DNA of 10,364 nucleotides from Christensenella sp. UBA5399. GTDB lineage: Bacteria; Bacillota; Clostridia; Christensenellales; Christensenellaceae. This document shows, one piece after another, positions 5,828 to 10,364 of this stretch; position 1 is the stretch's first letter; each line of letters starts with the position of its first letter. A program made the translations under genes and the position numbers. The notes under the pieces are model-generated. The model had not been told where the DNA came from. It did no database searches and saw only the letters and a list, made by a program, of their open reading frames with translations. The stretch spans positions 1-10,364 of the forward strand of contig DHOD01000087.1 of NCBI GenBank assembly GCA_002407725.1, written 5' to 3'.

Positions 5828-8491
5828 ATGGCTATTCTGGAAACATTGCTTGAAATCACCATATATTCCGCTGTGATATTCGCGGCTATCATGCTGTTCA
5901 AAAAGGTAACCCGGGGTAAACTATCGCCTGTGCTCAGCTTCGCAATATGGTTTTTGCTGATTGCGCGGCTGTGCCTGCCTGTCACAATACACAGCGGTTT
6001 CAGCTTTATCACGCTACCGGATGCATCACCAATCGTCGTCGAGGAAACTGCACCGGTAGATGGAGGGCAAGATACGCCCCCGGCGAACGCCAACCAGCAA
6101 ATAACCGGCTATACGCCGTTAGAACAACCCGCTTATCCCTATCCGAACCATACGGCTCCTGCCACCACTGGGTCATCAACGGTTATTGATGCAGCAACGG
6201 AATCCACTGTTACTGCACCCGTGACCATTGCCAACATCCTTCTGCTGGTATGGGGCGCCGGTGCCTTCGCCATGCTGATGTGGGCGGGCGCGGTATCCTC
6301 CAGGCTCGACCGCATTGTCAAAAAGCGCTCTGTACCCGCCCCCGGGTGGATCAAGCAAATCTACGCGGAATGCCGGAAAGACCTGGGAATCAAAAAGCAA
6401 CTGCCGTTGCTGATCACACAAAACCTGGCGTCGCCCGCGCTGATCGTTTCGACCCGGCCAAAGCTGCTGCTGCCGCTGGACTTTATCGAAAAATCAACCA
6501 GTCAGCAGATTGCCTTTGCAATCCGCCACGAGCTTACGCACTATAAGCGTAAAGACCATATCGTTTGCCTGGTCATGCGTATATTGAACGCCGTTTATTG
6601 GTTCAACCCGGTTGTATGGCTTGCCGAAAAACAAATTGTGCTGGATATGGAAACGGCGTGCGACAGCGCCATTGTCAAAAGCATGCGGAAAGAGGAAAAG
6701 AAATATTACGCGCATACCATCCTTGCCATGTTCACAAAAAGGCGGGAGCCCCGGCTGATGCTGGGTATGGCGCTCAAAAATTCAAAAAACATTGCAGAAC
6801 GAAGAATACGAGGTATTTATATGAACAGAAAAACAAAAGGCGGGGTACGCCTGGCCTGTCTGGTGCTGGTATCGGTGATGCTGGTTGCCTGCTTTACCAC
6901 GGCCTGCCAGCCCGTATATGCCGAGAACGCAGCGACGGACGAGCCTTCTTCCAGTCATGACTCACTTTTCGTGCCACAAGCGGAAGAACCCTCCGCCGCA
7001 CCGGAGGATGAACAAGAAGCAGTTGAACCGACAGCCGAACCTGAAGCGGCAACAGAAAAATATGTGGAAAATATACCGCTCACCGACCAGATTTCCGTCA
7101 ATTATAATGCGGACGTGATCGTCCCGGCTGGCAGCATCCCCACCGCTACAGTGGAAATCCGCGACTTTACGGAAGCGGATGTGCAGCAGGTTGCCGATTA
7201 CTTCTTTGCGGGAATGGATACCTATGCGCCCTGGGCCCGCACAAAATCCGAAATCCAGCAGGAAATAGATGTGCTGGAAGCCAAAAACAGCGAACTGGCC
7301 GCGGCCAAAGCGGAATATGAAGCGGACCCGCAGCGCAAAACCGACGCGGAAGCTAAGATGGAGGAAATCGGCTATAGCGGCGAGGATTGGGTAGGCAACG
7401 CGGAACTTGAAGCTTATATGGACTATGGGCAAATTGAGCCGGAATATAAGATGAACGAGTATTATATCGAAAAGGACAGGGAAGAGCTGGAAACCGCACC
7501 CGAAACACACGAGAAAACACCTGCGGTCATCCAGTTTGCGGATGAAAACCTGGGCCGCGTAGGCGGCGTGGAAAGCGGTGTGGAAACGCTGATGGACGAG
7601 GATATTATCTGGAATACCGTGCGGGTATGGGCCGAGCAGCCAAACGGTGACGTGTCGGAAGTCTACGGCTTCCGCGAGGGCGACGGCGCGCGCAGCAGCA
7701 TTCATTACAGCCGCGCGATCTCCACAAGCGAATGGGGCATATTCCTGAACGACTTTACATTCGACCCGCTCACCATATCGCAGCAGGACGCACAGGCACA
7801 GGCGCAGGCAGCCGTCAACGCAATCTGCCCCGGTCTTGTGCTCGCCGAAACGCTGGCGGACAATGGGTATGGACAGTATGCCCCGTCCGAGGACCTGGCC
7901 AGCTATACATTTACGTTTGTGCGAGAGGTAGACGATGTTCCACTGACCTACGCGGCGGATATCTCCTGGGGCTTCACCGTCGACAGCGACAGTGACGACT
8001 ATACCTCCATCGGCTATGAGTACGTCAACATCACTGTCGATAACGACGGAATACTGGGCTTCTCATGGTTTACGCCATATTCCAACGTCCATGTTGACGA
8101 TGCGGACGCACCGGTCATCCCGATGGACGAAGCCGCCAAAACATTTGAGAATTTCTGTGTAGAAAGCCTAGAGGCGTCCGGATACCTTGCGGAAGAAGGC
8201 ACCGAGCTGGAGAACGGCGCCTATGGATGGGGCCTCGACAACATCACTCTGGATATCGACAAAATCCAGCTGGGCCTGTCGCGTGTCACTGCCGATGACG
8301 GTAGCTACAGGATCATCCCCACATGGGACTTCTTTGGCACCGCCAACGCAACAAAGGACGGTCAGCCGCAGAACTACAACAGCTTTGGCGAAAGTTGGCC
8401 CAACAACAGCCAGTGCACCGTCAACGCACTGGACGGCACGCTGGCCGACCGCACCGGGCGTCTCGATAGCGAAAACTTTACACGCTGGTAA
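5828..8491 (+). CDS. M56 (BlaR1-like) membrane metalloprotease with large non-beta-lactam outside domain
   Basis: An 887-residue sensor protease. Helices at about 4-24 and 35-55 are followed by a Pro/Thr-rich outside loop (56-130), a third helix (about 131-155), and the cytoplasmic M56 zinc-protease domain. That domain has HELTH (His234, Glu235, His238) and the third ligand Glu275 in DMETACD. A fourth hydrophobic segment (341-358) leads to a roughly 525-residue outside region: an acidic Pro/Ala linker, a domain from about 418 with a Glu/Lys-rich probable coiled coil (about 468-515), and a C-terminal part ending with RIIPTWDFFG-like sequence and a Trp. No STxK, SxN or KTG penicillin-binding motifs are visible, so it does not sense beta-lactams the BlaR1 way. 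The outside part resembles lipoproteins that I recall beside M56 genes in Clostridia (DUF6034-like; tentative). AAGGAG (5816-5821) precedes the ATG, and the gene is coupled to the BlaI-like gene. Confidence 0.9.
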   Translation: MAILETLLEITIYSAVIFAAIMLFKKVTRGKLSPVLSFAIWFLLIARLCLPVTIHSGFSFITLPDASPIVVEETAPVDGGQDTPPANANQQITGYTPLEQPAYPYPNHTAPATTGSSTVIDAATESTVTAPVTIANILLLVWGAGAFAMLMWAGAVSSRLDRIVKKRSVPAPGWIKQIYAECRKDLGIKKQLPLLITQNLASPALIVSTRPKLLLPLDFIEKSTSQQIAFAIRHELTHYKRKDHIVCLVMRILNAVYWFNPVVWLAEKQIVLDMETACDSAIVKSMRKEEKKYYAHTILAMFTKRREPRLMLGMALKNSKNIAERRIRGIYMNRKTKGGVRLACLVLVSVMLVACFTTACQPVYAENAATDEPSSSHDSLFVPQAEEPSAAPEDEQEAVEPTAEPEAATEKYVENIPLTDQISVNYNADVIVPAGSIPTATVEIRDFTEADVQQVADYFFAGMDTYAPWARTKSEIQQEIDVLEAKNSELAAAKAEYEADPQRKTDAEAKMEEIGYSGEDWVGNAELEAYMDYGQIEPEYKMNEYYIEKDREELETAPETHEKTPAVIQFADENLGRVGGVESGVETLMDEDIIWNTVRVWAEQPNGDVSEVYGFREGDGARSSIHYSRAISTSEWGIFLNDFTFDPLTISQQDAQAQAQAAVNAICPGLVLAETLADNGYGQYAPSEDLASYTFTFVREVDDVPLTYAADISWGFTVDSDSDDYTSIGYEYVNITVDNDGILGFSWFTPYSNVHVDDADAPVIPMDEAAKTFENFCVESLEASGYLAEEGTELENGAYGWGLDNITLDIDKIQLGLSRVTADDGSYRIIPTWDFFGTANATKDGQPQNYNSFGESWPNNSQCTVNALDGTLADRTGRLDSENFTRW
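6810..6823 (+). promoter_or_regulatory. Internal Shine-Dalgarno and in-frame ATG inside the M56 gene
   Basis: GAGG at 6810-6813 stands seven bases before ATG 6821-6823, codon 332 of the M56 reading frame. Initiation here would give a 556-residue protein starting MNRKTKGGVR, then a hydrophobic stretch with LVAC (Cys355) and TTAC (Cys360), both usable lipoboxes: a complete lipoprotein signal. The codons around it (CGA AGA ATA CGA ... AAC AGA AAA ACA AAA) are A-rich and use arginine codons that are uncommon in the rest of the gene, as expected for an initiation region or an old gene fusion point. Use of this start is inferred. Confidence 0.4.
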
Positions 8492-8498
8492 GAATGCT

Positions 8499-8538
8499 TA
8501 ACAAACAGAACCCCGCATAAGCGGGATTCTGTTTGTTA
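8499..8538 (+). terminator. Hairpin terminator after the BlaI/M56 operon
   Basis: TAACAAACAGAACCCCGC (8499-8516) pairs with GCGGGATTCTGTTTGTTA (8521-8538) with a single C/A mismatch and an ATAA loop, starting eight bases after the M56 stop codon. There is no clean U-run after the full stem, but the right arm itself is T-rich (TTCTGTTTGTT) after the GC core, so a shorter core stem followed by this tract could terminate. The long stem also protects the mRNA end. Confidence 0.8.
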
Positions 8539-8778
8539 CAAATTATCCAAAAAAATTACCCTTGTGGCTAATTCACAATATTTTTAAACCATTCCATATA
8601 CCTTACAAGTATTCCTGTTGGGTCAAGGTTCCTGCGGCGCATTTTATTGATTTCGCCTTCGGCGCCTTAGGTGACACTCAAAATTTTTGATTTTGCCAGT
8701 GGAAGCTATGCAAAGCTAAAACTTACGGTTTTAAGAAATCCTTTATCAGGAATGTTCCCCTTAGGCCAGTTTAGCAGT
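8539..8778. other. Intergenic stretch with several inverted repeats, no convincing gene
   Basis: Between the M56 terminator and the next promoter lies AT-rich sequence with short dyads. CCTGCGGCGC (8631-8640) can pair with GCGCCTTAGG (8662-8671) with one mismatch and one wobble, and a smaller CGCC-TTC-GGCG hairpin competes with it. TCAAAATTTTTGA (8678-8690) is a palindrome around one central base. TAAAAC/GTTTTA (8717-8722 with 8728-8733) is a stem with a 5-base loop. GGAATGTTCC (8749-8758) is a near-perfect dyad. CCTTAGG occurs twice (8665-8671 and 8759-8765). On the minus strand a 24-codon frame (8642-8568, MRRRNLDPTG...) is open but lacks a good ribosome site. It could be a dispersed repeat (MITE-like), a structured RNA, or gene debris; I recognise no known riboswitch. 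Confidence 0.4.
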
Positions 8779-8807
8779 TTGGTTTATGCAGTAAAATGAT
8801 GTATAAT
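8779..8807 (+). promoter_or_regulatory. Promoter of the toroid-protein gene
   Basis: A perfect TATAAT (8802-8807) is preceded at 17 bp by TTGGTT (8779-8784), a poor -35 that shares only the TTG. The start point would be near 8814, leaving a leader of about 34 bases before the ATG at 8848. The good -10 box with a weak -35 may mean modest or activator-dependent expression. Confidence 0.55.
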
Positions 8808-8847
8808 TTCAATCATATATTTGCTGCAAAAGCAGGGGGAAACACAA

Positions 8848-9720
8848 ATGGCGGTAGATCCACAATACCAACCAGATGTAGAGGCAATCTTGTCACACAG
8901 GCACGACCAGGGCGCCGACTACTGGACAACGCCGGACAATCGGCTGATCAAGGGCTCGCCGTTTTCCGCGTATAACAGCGCATCTATGCTGCTGGAGCTT
9001 GGTATGGAACCCACCGACCCGGTGCTCCAGGCCGTCGCCGGCATGTTCTTTGATGCATGGCGGGATGACGGACGCTTCAAGTTGTACCCTTCGGGGGCCA
9101 TCTATCCCTGCCACACGGTTCTCGCCGCTTCCCTCCTCTGCCACATGGGCTACGCCGCCGATCCCCGGATCGAAAAAACATTCCGGCATCTTTTGGAAAC
9201 GCAGTATGGCGACGGCGGCTGGCGCTGCAACAAATTCTCCTTCGGGCGCGGGCCGGAGACGGAATATTCCAACCCGATGCCCACACTGACCGCACTGGAC
9301 GCATTCCGTTTCAGCAACTACCAGAACAACACGCCCGCCCTTGATAAGGCTGTGGATTTTCTGCTGGAGCACTGGGTAATCAAAGCGCCGATCGGCCCCT
9401 GCCACTACGGCATCGGCACATTATTTATGCAGGTGGAATACCCGTTTGGCAACTATAACCTGTTCCAGTATGTATACGTTCTGTCATTCTATAACCGTGC
9501 CAAAAGCGATCCACGCTTTCTGGAGGCACTTGCGGCATTGCAGGCAAAGCTTGTGGATGGCATGATTGTTGTCGAGCGCATTGTGCCAAAACTAGCAAAG
9601 CTGAATTTCTGCAAAAAAGGCGAGCCCAGCATGCTCGCCACCAAACGCTATCATGAAATCCTACGCAACATCGAACAAGACAAATCGTGTCGCTTGCATC
9701 AATACTCAGTAATCTCGTAG
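8848..9720 (+). CDS. Alpha-alpha-toroid protein, prenyltransferase/terpene-cyclase-like, function unknown
   Basis: A 290-residue, probably soluble protein built of helical hairpins. Repeated segments of the type found in squalene cyclases and prenyltransferase beta subunits are visible: AYNSASMLLELGMEPTDP (41-58), YPCHTVLAASLLCHMGYAADP (86-106) and LLETQYGDGGWRC (115-127), where QYGDGGW is a QW-like motif. The start is the ATG behind AGGGGGA (8834-8840, seven bases away); a TTG at 8821 lies before that site and is unlikely. No signal peptide or DxDD cyclase motif is seen. Cys and His residues are present (Cys88-His89, Cys98-His99, Cys127, Cys185-His186), but a zinc site cannot be assigned. 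It is a single-gene unit with its own promoter. The last dozen residues are encoded opposite the end of the acetyltransferase gene, so the C-terminus may be non-native. Fold confidence is fair; the reaction is unknown. Confidence 0.75.
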   Translation: MAVDPQYQPDVEAILSHRHDQGADYWTTPDNRLIKGSPFSAYNSASMLLELGMEPTDPVLQAVAGMFFDAWRDDGRFKLYPSGAIYPCHTVLAASLLCHMGYAADPRIEKTFRHLLETQYGDGGWRCNKFSFGRGPETEYSNPMPTLTALDAFRFSNYQNNTPALDKAVDFLLEHWVIKAPIGPCHYGIGTLFMQVEYPFGNYNLFQYVYVLSFYNRAKSDPRFLEALAALQAKLVDGMIVVERIVPKLAKLNFCKKGEPSMLATKRYHEILRNIEQDKSCRLHQYSVIS

Positions 9721-10364
9721 ACAGGGTATTCCCTGTCAAAGCGATACCCCAGCTTTTTCGCCAATGCCAGCGAAGCTGCGTTGTGCGCATCCCAGCTTGG
9801 GTACAGGCCCCTATCCAGGCATTCCAGGATCAACGCCGCGCTGCACGCCAGCGCAAGGCCTTTGCGCTGCTCGTCCTCCCGCGTATCAACCTCAATTTCA
9901 ATGCCGTCCCGGTACACCACATAAGACGACGCGCCCGATACAACGACCCCGTCTTTCAATGCCGCTATGCCCATCCCATACCGCGCATACATTGCATACG
10001 GCTGGAAGTTGAAACATAAATCCTGCGCCCACTCCAGCGCCAATATCTGTGTATAGATTTCCTGATCTATCGGGCGCATCCGATATCCTTGCGGAAGCCG
10101 CGACACAATTCCCCGCAAATACTCCCTGTCAAAAATATCCCCTTCTTTTTTTGTGACGTAACGCACCCTTTTTTCCGCGTCCGGCCACGCATCCTCAACC
10201 ATCGCATGCCACGCATCGCTTTGCGGCGCTATAATGGCAAACCCTGATTGATACCCCCGCGTATTGCGCGCCAACTCTTTATTGGGAACGCCCGCCAGAA
10301 GGCCAAAATCGCCCACCACAATCTGCGCCGATTGCGGGTGGTGCAGATCATCCGCATAGGCGTT
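9699..10364 (-). CDS. GNAT-family acetyltransferase, C-terminal part, runs off right edge
   Basis: The frame is open from the right window edge to a TGA at 9701-9699, giving 221 residues with the N-terminus missing. A GTG at 10319 is not the likely start, because coding-like sequence (NAYADDLHHPQSAQI) continues upstream of it. The visible part has VGDFGLLAGVPN near its beginning, as in the GNAT group that includes proteins annotated as zwittermicin-A-resistance-like. The C-terminal GNAT core follows: IEIEVDTREDEQRKGLALACSAALI, holding the acetyl-CoA pyrophosphate loop (QRKGLA), then a HNAASLALAKKLGY helix and YPVYE strand. It should transfer an acetyl group from acetyl-CoA to an amine; the substrate is unknown. 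It converges on the toroid-protein gene with a 22-bp overlap and no terminator between them. Confidence 0.88.
   Translation of the reverse strand, partial: NAYADDLHHPQSAQIVVGDFGLLAGVPNKELARNTRGYQSGFAIIAPQSDAWHAMVEDAWPDAEKRVRYVTKKEGDIFDREYLRGIVSRLPQGYRMRPIDQEIYTQILALEWAQDLCFNFQPYAMYARYGMGIAALKDGVVVSGASSYVVYRDGIEIEVDTREDEQRKGLALACSAALILECLDRGLYPSWDAHNAASLALAKKLGYRFDREYPVYEITEY

Noticed and set aside
5398..6093. Leftward open frame (231 codons) opposite the BlaI-like gene
   Set aside because: No ribosome site or family pattern; the sense strand has a convincing promoter, Shine-Dalgarno and BlaI fold.
6962..7705. Leftward open frame (247 codons) opposite the outside domain of the M56 protein
   Set aside because: Phe/Arg-rich shadow product; the sense frame is continuous with the M56 gene.
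7800..8491. Beta-lactam-binding (BlaR1 sensor) domain at the C-terminus of the M56 protein
   Set aside because: No STxK, SxN or KTG motifs are seen in the expected order; sequence character is that of a different outside domain.
8568..8642. 24-residue leftward peptide gene (MRRRNLDPTG...)
   Set aside because: No ribosome-binding site at proper spacing, no promoter, and an overlapping second frame is equally open; better explained as repeat or structured sequence.
8631..8680. Glycine-riboswitch-like words on the minus strand (GCGCCGAAGG followed by CGAAA)
   Set aside because: The rest of the aptamer, including the CTCAGGCAAAAGGAC-type part, is missing, and no gene lies suitably downstream on that strand.
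10317..10319. GTG as start of the acetyltransferase
   Set aside because: The frame stays open to the window edge with family-like sequence upstream and no Shine-Dalgarno before the GTG, so the gene is treated as cut by the window.

Overview
The window looks like chromosomal DNA from a member of the Clostridia (Bacillota) with roughly even GC content. The evidence is the gene families: a polar amino-acid ABC transporter with a lipoprotein binding protein, a bacterial acyl-ACP thioesterase, a GGNG/PKTIDND-type phosphofructokinase, a BlaI/M56 regulatory pair with a long extracytoplasmic domain, and purine-rich Shine-Dalgarno sites before most genes. The exact genus cannot be named from the sequence. 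There are no tRNA or rRNA genes, no CRISPR array and no recognisable transposase.

Layout. Positions 1-5164 hold one tightly packed leftward run of eight genes, probably one operon read from a good sigma-A-like promoter at 5210-5238: amino-acid-binding lipoprotein, ABC permease, ABC ATPase, acyl-ACP thioesterase, 6-phosphofructokinase, two overlapping four-helix SMR/EamA-like proteins, and the 5' part of a family 2 glycosyltransferase running off the left edge. A 16-bp perfect palindrome lies between the -10 box and the first Shine-Dalgarno, where a repressor would sit. A strong hairpin separates the binding-protein gene from the permease gene. The last three genes look like a polyprenyl-phosphate sugar synthesis and flipping set, analogous to ArnC/ArnE/ArnF.

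Positions 5165-5448 are a divergent regulatory region. Rightward from it run a BlaI-family repressor and an 887-residue M56 (BlaR1-like) membrane metalloprotease, ending in a strong hairpin terminator at 8499-8538. The M56 protein has no visible beta-lactam-binding domain. It carries a large outside domain of another kind, and the join between the protease and that domain contains an in-frame ATG with its own Shine-Dalgarno and a lipoprotein-like signal sequence. This is the most interesting feature in the window: one reading frame may give both a membrane protease and a separate lipoprotein.

Positions 8539-8778 contain no convincing gene but carry several inverted repeats resembling a structured or repeated intergenic element. 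A promoter then precedes a 290-residue alpha-alpha-toroid (prenyltransferase/terpene-cyclase-like) protein of unknown role. Its 3' end overlaps by 22 bp the 3' end of a convergent GNAT-family acetyltransferase gene that continues past the right edge.
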